Translations under genes and position numbers: made by a program
The notes under the pieces: generated by a model
What the model was told of the DNA's origin: nothing
What the model saw: the letters and a program-made list of their open reading frames with translations, nothing else
The model's database searches: none
Assembly: GCF_030161895.1 (NCBI RefSeq)
Contig: NZ_BSVB01000001.1
Location: forward strand, 930,001 to 994,000
DNA length: 64,000 nt
From: Pseudolysinimonas kribbensis
Lineage (GTDB): Bacteria > Actinomycetota > Actinomycetes > Actinomycetales > Microbacteriaceae
Reading direction: 5' to 3'
Part shown: positions 55,582-63,573 of the stretch, one piece after another
Layout: each line of letters opens with the position of its first letter
Numbering within the stretch: position 1 is the first letter of the stretch

Positions 55582-56532
55582 ATGCCGACCAAGATCATCC
55601 TCGACTGCGACCCCGGCCACGACGACGCGATCGCCCTGCTGCTCGCGTGGGGCTCCTCCGAGATCGATCTCGTCGCCGTGACGACGGTCGGGGGCAACCA
55701 GACGATCGAGAAGGTGACCCGCAACGCGCTGTCGATCGCGCGGATCGCGGGCATCGCCGGCATCCCGTTCGCGCGAGGGGCGGCGCACCCGCTGCTGCGT
55801 CCCGTCGAGGTCGCGGGCGAGATCCACGGCGACTCCGGACTCGACGGCCCCGTCCTGCCGGAGCCGACGCTCGAGCTCGACCCGCGGCACGCCGCCCAGC
55901 TCATCATCGACACGGTCATGGCCGCCGAGCCCGGCGAGATCACGCTCGTGCCCACCGGCCCGCTCACCAACATCGCCCTCGCGCTGCGGCTCGAGCCGGC
56001 CATCGTCGACCGGGTGCGCGAGGTCGTGCTCATGGGCGGCGGCGCGCACCTGGGCAACTGGAGCGCGGTGGCCGAGTTCAACATCGTCGTCGACCCGGAG
56101 GCCGCGGCGATCGTCTTCGAGGCGGGCTGGCCCGTGACGATGGTCGGCCTCGACCTCACCCACCAGGCGCTCGCGACCGACGACGTCGTGGCGGCGATCC
56201 GTGCGATCGGCACCGGACCGGCGCGCTTCGCCGACGAGGTCATGGACTTCTTCGCCTCCAGCTACAAGGAGGTGCAGGGCTTCGAGCACCCGCCCGTGCA
56301 CGACCCGTGCGCGGTCGCCTACGTGATCGACCCGACGATCGTGCGGGCGGTGCCGGCGCCCATCGTCGTCGAGATGCGCGGCGAGCACACGCTCGGCATG
56401 ACCGTCGTCGACCTGCGCGGGCCCGCGCCGGCGGGCACTCGCACGAAGGTCGCGCTCGAGCTCGACCACGCCCGCTTCTGGGCTCTCGTCATCGACGCGA
56501 TCCGCAACCTCGGCGACCCCGCTCTCTCGTGA
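55582..56532 (+). CDS. Nucleoside hydrolase
   Basis: 316 residues, inosine-uridine preferring hydrolase family. Splits ribonucleosides into base and ribose. Motifs: IILDCDPGHDDAIALL with the calcium-binding Asp cluster, TLVPTGPLTNIALAL, VVLMGGGAHLGNW, AEFNIVVDPEAAAIVF and VHDPCAVAYVID. Divergent from the adenosylhomocysteinase-like gene across an operator-like palindrome. Its stop codon falls inside the palindrome at 56526. Confidence 0.93.
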   Translation: MPTKIILDCDPGHDDAIALLLAWGSSEIDLVAVTTVGGNQTIEKVTRNALSIARIAGIAGIPFARGAAHPLLRPVEVAGEIHGDSGLDGPVLPEPTLELDPRHAAQLIIDTVMAAEPGEITLVPTGPLTNIALALRLEPAIVDRVREVVLMGGGAHLGNWSAVAEFNIVVDPEAAAIVFEAGWPVTMVGLDLTHQALATDDVVAAIRAIGTGPARFADEVMDFFASSYKEVQGFEHPPVHDPCAVAYVIDPTIVRAVPAPIVVEMRGEHTLGMTVVDLRGPAPAGTRTKVALELDHARFWALVIDAIRNLGDPALS

Positions 56533-56591
56533 GGTGGCACTTTTCGTCGGGTGACGGGCGTCCGATCCGACGAAAACTGTCACCTCACGAG
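56526..56591. repeat. Palindromic element, family 2, 5' side of a DUF559 gene
   Basis: Two 25 nt arms (56526-56550 and 56567-56591) match at 23 positions: CTCGTGAGGTG...TTTTCGTCGG against the reverse complement of CCGACGAAAA...CACCTCACGAG; the loop is 16 nt. The stop codon of the nucleoside hydrolase (TGA) lies in the left arm. The related element at 57559 closes the other side of the nuclease-like gene. It could also act as terminator for the hydrolase gene. Confidence 0.8.
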
Positions 56592-56676
56592 CCGTGCACA
56601 GAGTCGGGTGCGTGGGGAAGTGCACAGTGGGCAGGGAAGGGGATGTCGGGCTGGGGGCGAGGCGCAGAGTCTCGGG

Positions 56677-57565
56677 ATGCGACCCGCGCCGCTGCCCCCG
56701 GAACTGGGACCCGTGTGGAGCGTCAGTGCCGCGAGGGCGCGGGGCGTGCATCCGGAGCGCCTTCGCCGCCAGGATCTCCAGACGCCGTTCCGAGGTGTCA
56801 GGACCACGTCGAGCATCGACGACGTGCGGCGCAGATGCCTCGCCTATCGGGAGCTCGCGCCGCCCGACGCCTTCTTCTCCCACGCGACGGCCGCCGAGCT
56901 CTGGGGGCTGCCGGTCGCGCGCGGCGGGCTCGCGATCCACGTCGCCCGCCCGACTGATCGTCGCGGCGCCCGCATGGCAGGCGTGATCAGCCACCATCTC
57001 CAGATCGACCCCGGGACCTCGTGGACCTCGATGGCCTCCGCGTCACGAGCCCCGCGCGCACCTGGTGCGATCTCGCGACGATCCTCGACCTCGAGCACCT
57101 GGTTGCGGCCGGCGATCGGGTGCTGTGGCGTCGCGACCCGCTCGCCGGCCTCGCGGAGGTGCGAGCGGTCGCGCGACGGCATCCCGGACGGCGCGGGCGG
57201 CGGAATCGTCACGCCGCGCTCCCCTCCTCAGCGATCGCTCAGACTCGCCGGCGGAGAGCGTCATCCGGATGCGCATCCTGTCCGCGGGCCTGCCGGCGCC
57301 CGTCGTCAATCCGGTCATCCGCTCGCGGTCGGGGGCATTCGTCGCCCGGGTTGACCTCTGCTGGCCGCAATACCGGATGGTGCTCGAATACGAGGGCGAC
57401 CAGCATCGCACCGATGCCGCGCAGTGGCATCGCGACCTGCAACGGGTTCCCCGCCTCGAGGAGGAGGGATGGCACGTGACGCGCGCAGCCGACCCCGACC
57501 TGGCCGATACGACCCGCATCATCCGGAACCTCGAGCGCCTCATGCGCACCCGCACGACCACGTGA
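56677..57565 (+). CDS. AbiEi-like winged-helix plus DUF559 nuclease-fold protein (two frameshifts)
   Basis: About 297 residues after correction. N-terminal winged helix (SAARARGVHPERLRRQDL, FRGVRT), an AbiEi-like middle (SHATAAELWGLPVARGG, LRVTSPARTWCDLATIL) and a C-terminal DUF559/Vsr-like nuclease domain: RVDLCWPQYRMVLEYEGDQH shows the Asp and Glu-x-Glu-Gly-Asp-x-His pattern. Breaks near 57014 (GGG) and about 57195 are each healed by one base. Same layout and same domain order as the gene at 45786 although the two proteins are diverged. Its stop (57563-57565) lies in the left arm of the downstream palindrome, just as the upstream gene's stop lies in the first palindrome. Confidence 0.72.
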
Positions 57566-57624
57566 GGGGGCAGCTGATGTCGCCGAGCGAGGGCGAGAGG
57601 CGACGAAAGGTGTCACCTCGCGAG
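57559..57624. repeat. Palindromic element, family 2, 3' side of a DUF559 gene
   Basis: Arms 57559-57582 and 57601-57624 match at 16 of 24 positions. The right arm CGACGAAAGGTGTCACCTC is close to the right arm of the element at 56526, and the left arm keeps CGTGAGG and GGCA. The element starts at the stop of the nuclease-like gene and ends 5 bp before the stop of deoA. Confidence 0.7.
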
Positions 57625-57628
57625 AGGG

Positions 57629-58920
57629 TTACGGGATGCGGGCCGCGATGAGCGGGCCGCCGTCGTCGACGGGGTCGCCCGGGGCGCCGACGCGGTAGGC
57701 GCCGGCGAGCGCCTCGAGGGCGCGGGCGAAGCGCTCCGGCTCGTCGGCGCTCAGGGTGAAGAGCGGGTCGCCCGCCGCGACCGCGTCGCCCGGCTTGACG
57801 TGCAGGTCGATGCCGGCGGCGTGCTGCACCGGGTCCTGTTTGCGCGCACGACCGGCGCCGAGCCGCCACGCCGCGATCCCGAACGGGAGCGCCGGCATCG
57901 CGACGACGACGCCGGCGCGGTCGGCGCGCACCGTCTCGGACTCCTCGCGATCGGCAGCGGGGCATCCGGATCGCCGCCCTGCGCCGCGATCATCGCGCGC
58001 CAGGCGTCCATCGCCCGCCCATCGCCCAGCGCCGCCTCGACGTCGGCATCCGGCACTCCCGCGAGCTCGAGCATCTCGCGCGCGAGCGCGACGGTCAGCT
58101 CGACGACGTCGGCCGGTCCGCCGCCCGCGAGCACCTCGACCGATTCGCGCACCTCGTTGGCGTTGCCGATCGCGCGGCCGAGCGGCACGTTCATGTTGGT
58201 GAGCAGGGCCCGGATGGCGACCCCGGCATCCTGCCCCAGCGCCACCATCGTCTCGGCCAGCTCGCGCGCCCGAGCCGGATCCTGCATGAAGGCGCCCGAG
58301 CCGAACTTCACGTCGAGCAGGAGGGCCCCGGTGCCCTCGGCGATCTTCTTCGACATGATCGACGACGCGATGAGCGGGATCGCCTCCACCGTGCCGGTGA
58401 TGTCGCGCAGTGCGTAGAGCTTGCCGTCGGCGGGCGCGAGCCCGGATCCGGCGGCCGAGATCACGGCGCCCACCGATTCGAGCTGCGCCATGAACTCGTC
58501 GTTCGTGAGGTTCGCCCGCCAGCCCGGGATGCTCTCGAGCTTGTCGAGCGTGCCACCGGTGTGGCCGAGCCCCCGGCCGCTCAGCTGCGGCACCGCGACG
58601 CCGAACGACGCGACGAGCGGCGCCAACGGCAGCGTGATCTTGTCGCCGACGCCCCCGGTCGAGTGCTTGTCGGTGGTTCGCTTCGACAGACCGGAGAAGT
58701 CGAGCCGCTCGCCGCTGGCGATCATCGCCATCGTGAGGTCGCGGATCTCGTCGCGCGACATCCCGTTGAGGAAGATCGCCATCGTCATGGCCGACATCTG
58801 CTCGTCGGCGACGTAGCCCCGGGTGTACGCGTCGACGAGCCAGCCGAGCTGCGCGGTGCTCAGCGAGCCGCGATCGCGCTTCGTCTTGATCAGGTCGACG
58901 ACGTCGAACTGCTCGACCAT
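57629..58920 (-). CDS. deoA: Thymidine phosphorylase (one frameshift)
   Basis: About 431 residues. Phosphorolyses thymidine and deoxyuridine. Motifs: DLIKTKRDRGSLS, MSAMTMAIFLNGM, KHSTGGVGDKITLPLAPL phosphate loop, LSGRGLGHTGGTLDKLESIPG (in pieces), DVKFGSGAFM and the C-terminal RKQDPVQHAAGIDL block. One base is missing near 57948. The ATG follows the cdd stop with no gap. The last gene of the nucleoside-uptake operon. Confidence 0.93.
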
Positions 58921-59343
58921 CTAATGCTCCTCGCGGTACTTCTCGAGCGTGCGGGGACCGAACGCGTCCGGGATGACCTCGTCGATGGTCCGGATGCCCG
59001 ACACGGTCTCCAGCAGCATGCCCTCGGCCGAGTGCTCGAACAGGAGCTGCCGGCAGCGGCCGCACGGCATGAGCGTCGCGCCGTCCCCATCGACGCACGT
59101 GAACGCGACGAGCTTGCCGCCGCCGGTCATGTGCAGGGACGAGACGAGGGCGCACTCGGCGCACAGGGTCAGACCGTACGACGCGTTCTCGACGTTGCAG
59201 CCTGAGATGACGCGACCGTCGTCGACGAGCGCCGCCGCGCCGACCGGGAAGCGCGAGTAGGGCACGTACGCGTGGGTGGCGGCCTCGTTCGCCGCGGCAC
59301 GGAGGCCGTCCCAGTCGATGGCGCCGTCGTCGATGGGACTCAC
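58921..59343 (-). CDS. cdd: Cytidine deaminase
   Basis: 140 residues, the small tetrameric zinc type. Motifs: YSRFPVGAAALVDDG, GCNVENASYGLTLCAECALV with the zinc Cys and the proton-shuttle Glu, and LMPCGRCRQLLFEH with the remaining zinc Cys pair. The GTG start overlaps the permease stop; the stop TAG abuts the deoA ATG. Confidence 0.95.
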   Translation of the reverse strand: MSPIDDGAIDWDGLRAAANEAATHAYVPYSRFPVGAAALVDDGRVISGCNVENASYGLTLCAECALVSSLHMTGGGKLVAFTCVDGDGATLMPCGRCRQLLFEHSAEGMLLETVSGIRTIDEVIPDAFGPRTLEKYREEH

Positions 59344-60629
59344 GATTTGATGTACGGCGTGCCGTCGGCCGCCGGGGCCCTCGACTGCCCCACCAGCCCG
59401 GCGACCGCGACGATCGTGACGACGTACGGCAGCATCAACAGGAACTCGCTCGGCACGGGCGAGCCGATGATGCCGAGCGTGGATTGCAGATTCTCCGCGA
59501 AGCCGAACAGCAGCCCGGCCAGCGCCGCCTTGATCGGATGCCACTGGCCGAAGATCACGGCGGCCAGCGCGATGAAGCCCGCACCCTGCGTGATGTCCTT
59601 GTCGAACTTCGACACCGAGTCGAGCGTGTAGAAGGCCCCGCCGATCCCGGCCACCGCACCAGCGACGGTGACGGTCCAGAATCGCGTGCGGTTGACGTTG
59701 ATGCCCACCGTGTCGGCCGCCTGCGGGTGCTCGCCCACCGAGCGGACGCGCAGACCCCAGCGGGTCTTGAACAGCGCGTACCAGACCACGAACACCGCGA
59801 TGTACATGATGTAGATGATGATCGTGTGCTGGAAGAACACCGGCCCGATGATGGGGATCTGGGAGAGCCCCGGGATATCGATGGTGTCGAACTTGGTGGT
59901 GTGGTTGAGGCTCGGCACCTGCGCGAACACCTTCGTGTAGAAGAAGTTCGTGAGGCCGCCGACCAGCACGTTGAGCACGACGCCGACGATGACCTGGTCG
60001 ACCCAGTAGCGCAGGGCGAACACCGCCAGCACCCACGAGACGAGCACCCCCGCGACGATCGCCGCGACGAGCCCCGCCCACGGCGAGTGCGTCGCCGAGC
60101 CGACGAGCGCGGCCGAGAAGGCGCCGAACAGCAGCTGCCCGTCGATGGCGACGTTGACCACGCCCGCGCGCTCGCCCAGGACGCCGCCGAGCGAGCCGAA
60201 CACGAGCGGCGTCGCGAGAGCCAGCCCGCCGACCAGCAGACCCGGGATCGGGATGCCGCGCAGATCCGCGCCCGCCCAGGTGAGGAACAGGAACAGGAAC
60301 AGGACCGTGAACACGGCGCTCAGCCAGAGCGGCGAGCGCCCGCGCGACGAGAACGCGACGAGCAGGTGCGTGAGAATCGCGACGACCACGAGCAGGATCG
60401 CCACGGTGACGACGGTCGCGACCGTCGGCAGCACCACGGTGGGGATCTGGAAGAAGTCGGTGCTGGTCGAGAGCCGGAACGAGCTCTGCCCCCGGCGCGG
60501 GATCCCGAACGCGAAGACGAGGGCGGCGATCGCGAAGACGTCGAGGATGATCGGCACCTTGAGGCTGCGCACGATCACCTTCTCGTGCACGATCGGCGCC
60601 GCGGACGGGGTCAGCGTGGCGGTCGTCAC
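59340..60629 (-). CDS. Nucleoside ABC importer permease (BMP-type system, second subunit)
   Basis: 429 residues with about ten hydrophobic segments and the branched-chain/BMP permease blocks LVFGSLGGVLGERAGVVNVAIDGQLL, YWVDQVIVGVVLNVLVGGL (in pieces), VRSVGEHPQAADTVGINVN and AGAVAGIGGAFYTL. Works with the other permease and the ATPase encoded upstream to import nucleosides. GTG start overlaps the upstream permease stop as GTGA. Confidence 0.92.
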   Translation of the reverse strand: MTTATLTPSAAPIVHEKVIVRSLKVPIILDVFAIAALVFAFGIPRRGQSSFRLSTSTDFFQIPTVVLPTVATVVTVAILLVVVAILTHLLVAFSSRGRSPLWLSAVFTVLFLFLFLTWAGADLRGIPIPGLLVGGLALATPLVFGSLGGVLGERAGVVNVAIDGQLLFGAFSAALVGSATHSPWAGLVAAIVAGVLVSWVLAVFALRYWVDQVIVGVVLNVLVGGLTNFFYTKVFAQVPSLNHTTKFDTIDIPGLSQIPIIGPVFFQHTIIIYIMYIAVFVVWYALFKTRWGLRVRSVGEHPQAADTVGINVNRTRFWTVTVAGAVAGIGGAFYTLDSVSKFDKDITQGAGFIALAAVIFGQWHPIKAALAGLLFGFAENLQSTLGIIGSPVPSEFLLMLPYVVTIVAVAGLVGQSRAPAADGTPYIKS

Positions 60630-61978
60630 TTGACGTTCCCTTCGGCGACGGCTGCGGGCGTTCGCCGCACCCTCCGGGTGGACCCGGGTTTCGGCAGCCG
60701 GAACACGGCCCGCACGAGCGGCGGCGCCGCGATGAACAGCACGACCACCGACTGGATGACGTCGACGATGTCGATCGGGATCTGCTGCAGCGCCTGCATG
60801 GTGTAACCGCCCGCCTGCAGCGCGCCGAACAGCAGGCCGCTGAAGAAGACGCCCCACGGCCGCGAGCGACCGAGAAGCGCGACCGTGATCGCGCTGAACC
60901 CGATGCCGGCATCGACGCCCGAGTTGAAGCCCGTGGTCGTCGTGCCGAGCACCTGATCGGCGCCGGCGAGGCCGACGAGGGCGCCGGAGAAGATCATCGC
61001 GAGGGTGTACACCCACTTGACGTTGATGCCCGCCGTGCGCGCGGCCCGCGGGTTCTCGCCCACGGCCCGGAAGCGGAATCCGGTGCTCGACCGGCTGAAC
61101 AGGTACCAGACGGCCACCGTCGCCACGATCGAGAGGAGGAATCCGATGTTCACCGTGTACGAGGTCGCGGGCCCGCCGAGCGCGGTGATGAGATCGCTGA
61201 GCTTGGGGTAGGTCGCGTTGGGCAGATCGCCCGGTGAGACCGGGCTGTTCGAGCCGTGCGCCTGCAGCAGACCCTGCGTGCGCAGGCCGTACGCCACGAG
61301 GTAGAACGCGACGTAGTTGAGCATGATCGTGACGATCACCTCGTGGGCGCCCGTCGTCGCCTTCAGCACGCCCGCGATCGCCCCCCACAGCGCGCCGCCG
61401 ACAAGACCGCCGATCGTGGCGACGAGGAAGGCGATGACCGGCGGCATCGGGAACGACCATGCGATCCAGCCCGCGACCGCGGCGCCGATGATGAGCTGCC
61501 CGCGGCCGCCGATGTTGAACATGCCGACGCGGAAGGCGAGAGCAACGCCGAGGCCCGCCGCGATGAGCGGTGTGGCGAAGGTCAGCGTGCTCATGAGCGG
61601 CGCGATCTGCACGAGGAACCCGGTGCGCTGGAAGTTCCAGATCGACCCCTGGAACAGCGACACGTACGCGCCGCTGACCGCGTTCCAGACCGCCACGAAC
61701 AGATCGCTCGGGCGGGCGAAGAAGTAGCCGGCGGCGGCCTGGACGCCGGAGTCCGTCGCCGCGATGAGCACCGCCGCGACGACGAGGGCGAGCACGATCG
61801 CCAGCACCGTGAGCACCGCCCCGCCCGACATGATCTCGCGGAGCAGGTTGTTGCCGAACGGCGCCTCCGGATCGCGCCGGGCGTTGGGCTGCTGGCCCGG
61901 CTCGATCGTGTCGAGCTTCGACGACTGCGAGTGGATCGGCTCGGCCCCGCCGGCCGATCCCGTGCCGACGTCGGTCAT
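60626..61978 (-). CDS. Nucleoside ABC importer permease (BMP-type system, first subunit)
   Basis: 450 residues. An N-terminal cytoplasmic segment, then about nine hydrophobic helices with family blocks TPLIAAGLGVALAFRVGMFN, IGGRGQLIIGAAVAGW, ATTGAHEVIVTIMLNYVAFY (the EAA-like loop), RAVGENPRAARTAGINVKW and LAGADQVLGTTTTGF. Start ATG 61978 overlaps the ATPase stop as ATGA. The C-terminus is basic. Confidence 0.92.
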   Translation of the reverse strand: MTDVGTGSAGGAEPIHSQSSKLDTIEPGQQPNARRDPEAPFGNNLLREIMSGGAVLTVLAIVLALVVAAVLIAATDSGVQAAAGYFFARPSDLFVAVWNAVSGAYVSLFQGSIWNFQRTGFLVQIAPLMSTLTFATPLIAAGLGVALAFRVGMFNIGGRGQLIIGAAVAGWIAWSFPMPPVIAFLVATIGGLVGGALWGAIAGVLKATTGAHEVIVTIMLNYVAFYLVAYGLRTQGLLQAHGSNSPVSPGDLPNATYPKLSDLITALGGPATSYTVNIGFLLSIVATVAVWYLFSRSSTGFRFRAVGENPRAARTAGINVKWVYTLAMIFSGALVGLAGADQVLGTTTTGFNSGVDAGIGFSAITVALLGRSRPWGVFFSGLLFGALQAGGYTMQALQQIPIDIVDVIQSVVVLFIAAPPLVRAVFRLPKPGSTRRVRRTPAAVAEGNVK

Positions 61979-63489
61979 GCGGCCACCTCCGCCGGCTTCT
62001 CGCCGGCCATCATGAGGCCGAGCACCTCGCGCGACGTGTCGCCGGGCACGATGCCCACGATCGAGCCGCGGTACATCACGGCGATCCGGTCGGCGAGGGT
62101 CACGACCTCGTCGAGTTCGGTCGAGACGACGACCACCGGGATGCCGGAGTCGCGGGTCTGCACGATCCGGGTGTGCACGAACTCGATCGAACCCACGTCG
62201 AGCCCGCGTGTCGGCTGCGACACCACGAGCAGCCGCAGCTCGCGGCTCAGCTCGCGCGCGAGCACGACCTTCTGCTGGTTGCCGCCGCTCAGGCGCCCGA
62301 CGTGCGTGGTGACGCCCTGGGCGCGGATGTCGAACTCGGCGATCTTCTCCTCGGCGAACCTCTCGAGCTCGGTGAGCTGCAGGGTGCCGCCGCGCACGAA
62401 CGGGGCACCGGTCGACCGGTCGAGCATGAGGTTCTCGGCGATCGTGAACTCGGCGACGAGGCCGTCGTCGGTGCGGTCCTCGGGCACGAAGCCGACGCCC
62501 GCATCGAGCACCCCGCCCACGCTGCGGCCCAGGAGCTCGCGGCCGTCGAGCCGGATGGAGCCCTCGACCCTGTTCTGCACGCCGAGGATCGCCTCGACGA
62601 GCTCTGTCTGCCCGTTGCCCTGCACCCCGGCGATCGCCAGCACCTCGCCGGCGTGGACGGTGAACCCGACGTGGGAGACCACGACCTGGTCCGCCGCATC
62701 GATGACCGTCAGGTCGTGCACGACGAACGCCTCGGCTCCGATCTTCGGTGGGTCCTTGTGGATCGACAGGTCCACGGCACGACCGACCATCATCGACGCC
62801 AACTCGGCGTTGCTCGCCGTGGGCTGCGCCTCTCCGACGACCTTCCCGAGCCGGATCACCGTGATCCGGTCGGCGACCTCGCGCACCTCGCGCAGCTTGT
62901 GCGTGATGAACACGATCGCGACACCCGTGTCGCGGAGCTGGCGCATGATCGCCATGAGCTCGTCGGTCTCCTGCGGGGTCAGCACCGCGGTGGGCTCGTC
63001 GAACACGAGCACCTTCGCGTCGCGCGAGAGTGCCTTGATGATCTCGACCCGCTGCTGGACGCCGACCGGCAGCTCCTCGACGACCGCGTCGGGGTCGACG
63101 TCGAAGCCGAACCGCTCGGAGATCTCGCGCACCTTGGCGCGCGCCGCCGCGAGGTCGAGGCGCCCGCCGAGTCGCGTCGGCTCGTGGCCGAGCATGACGT
63201 TCTCGGCGACGGTGAAGACGGGGATGAGCATGAAGTGCTGGTGCACCATGCCGATGCCGGCGTTCATCGCGTCGCCCGGGCCGGAGAAGTGCTGGACGTC
63301 GTCGTCGAGCAGGATCTCGCCCTCATCGGCCTGGTAGAGCCCGTAGAGCACGTTCATGAGGGTCGACTTGCCCGCTCCGTTCTCGCCGAGCAGGCAGTGG
63401 ATCTCTCCGGGCTCGACCGTCAGGTCGATGTGGTCGTTCGCGGTGAGAGCGCCGAACCGCTTGGTGATGCCGCGGAGTTCGAGCTTCAT
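61975..63489 (-). CDS. Nucleoside ABC importer ATPase, double-domain
   Basis: 504 residues with two fused ABC modules as in sugar and BMP-type importers. First module: Walker A LGENGAGKSTLMNVL, signature LPVGVQQRVEIIKAL, Walker B VLVFDEPTAVLTP. Second module: a degenerate Walker A (GVQGNGQTELVEAI), signature LSGGNQQKVVLAREL and Walker B VVSQPTRGLD. ATG 63489 is chosen because a TAGATT box lies 7 nt upstream; a TTG at 63498 is the alternative. Confidence 0.93.
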   Translation of the reverse strand: MKLELRGITKRFGALTANDHIDLTVEPGEIHCLLGENGAGKSTLMNVLYGLYQADEGEILLDDDVQHFSGPGDAMNAGIGMVHQHFMLIPVFTVAENVMLGHEPTRLGGRLDLAAARAKVREISERFGFDVDPDAVVEELPVGVQQRVEIIKALSRDAKVLVFDEPTAVLTPQETDELMAIMRQLRDTGVAIVFITHKLREVREVADRITVIRLGKVVGEAQPTASNAELASMMVGRAVDLSIHKDPPKIGAEAFVVHDLTVIDAADQVVVSHVGFTVHAGEVLAIAGVQGNGQTELVEAILGVQNRVEGSIRLDGRELLGRSVGGVLDAGVGFVPEDRTDDGLVAEFTIAENLMLDRSTGAPFVRGGTLQLTELERFAEEKIAEFDIRAQGVTTHVGRLSGGNQQKVVLARELSRELRLLVVSQPTRGLDVGSIEFVHTRIVQTRDSGIPVVVVSTELDEVVTLADRIAVMYRGSIVGIVPGDTSREVLGLMMAGEKPAEVAA

Positions 63490-63496
63490 GGGAGCC

Positions 63497-63502
63497 AATC
63501 TA
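63497..63502 (-). promoter_or_regulatory. Putative -10 box TAGATT before the importer ATPase gene
   Basis: On the minus strand TAGATT is followed by 7 nt and the ATG. With the hairpin just upstream it could restart transcription after partial termination behind the binding-protein gene. Confidence 0.4.
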
Positions 63503-63530
63503 TGTGCGCCGGCAGCGCTGCCGGAATGGC

Positions 63531-63563
63531 GACGGGGAGGCCGGTTCGACCGGCCTCCCCGTC
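63531..63563 (-). terminator. Strong hairpin after the binding-protein gene
   Basis: GACGGGGAGGCCGGT-TCG-ACCGGCCTCCCCGTC, a perfect 15 bp stem with a 3 nt loop, 11 bp after the binding-protein stop. No U-run. Such a hairpin between a binding-protein gene and its ATPase usually raises binding-protein mRNA over the rest. Confidence 0.7.
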
Positions 63564-63573
63564 GGTGATGCCG

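Noticed and set aside
45786..57565. Calling the two DUF559-type genes toxin-antitoxin systems
   Set aside because: Although the N-terminal part resembles AbiEi antitoxins, neither gene has an adjacent AbiEii-like nucleotidyltransferase toxin; each stands alone between palindromes.
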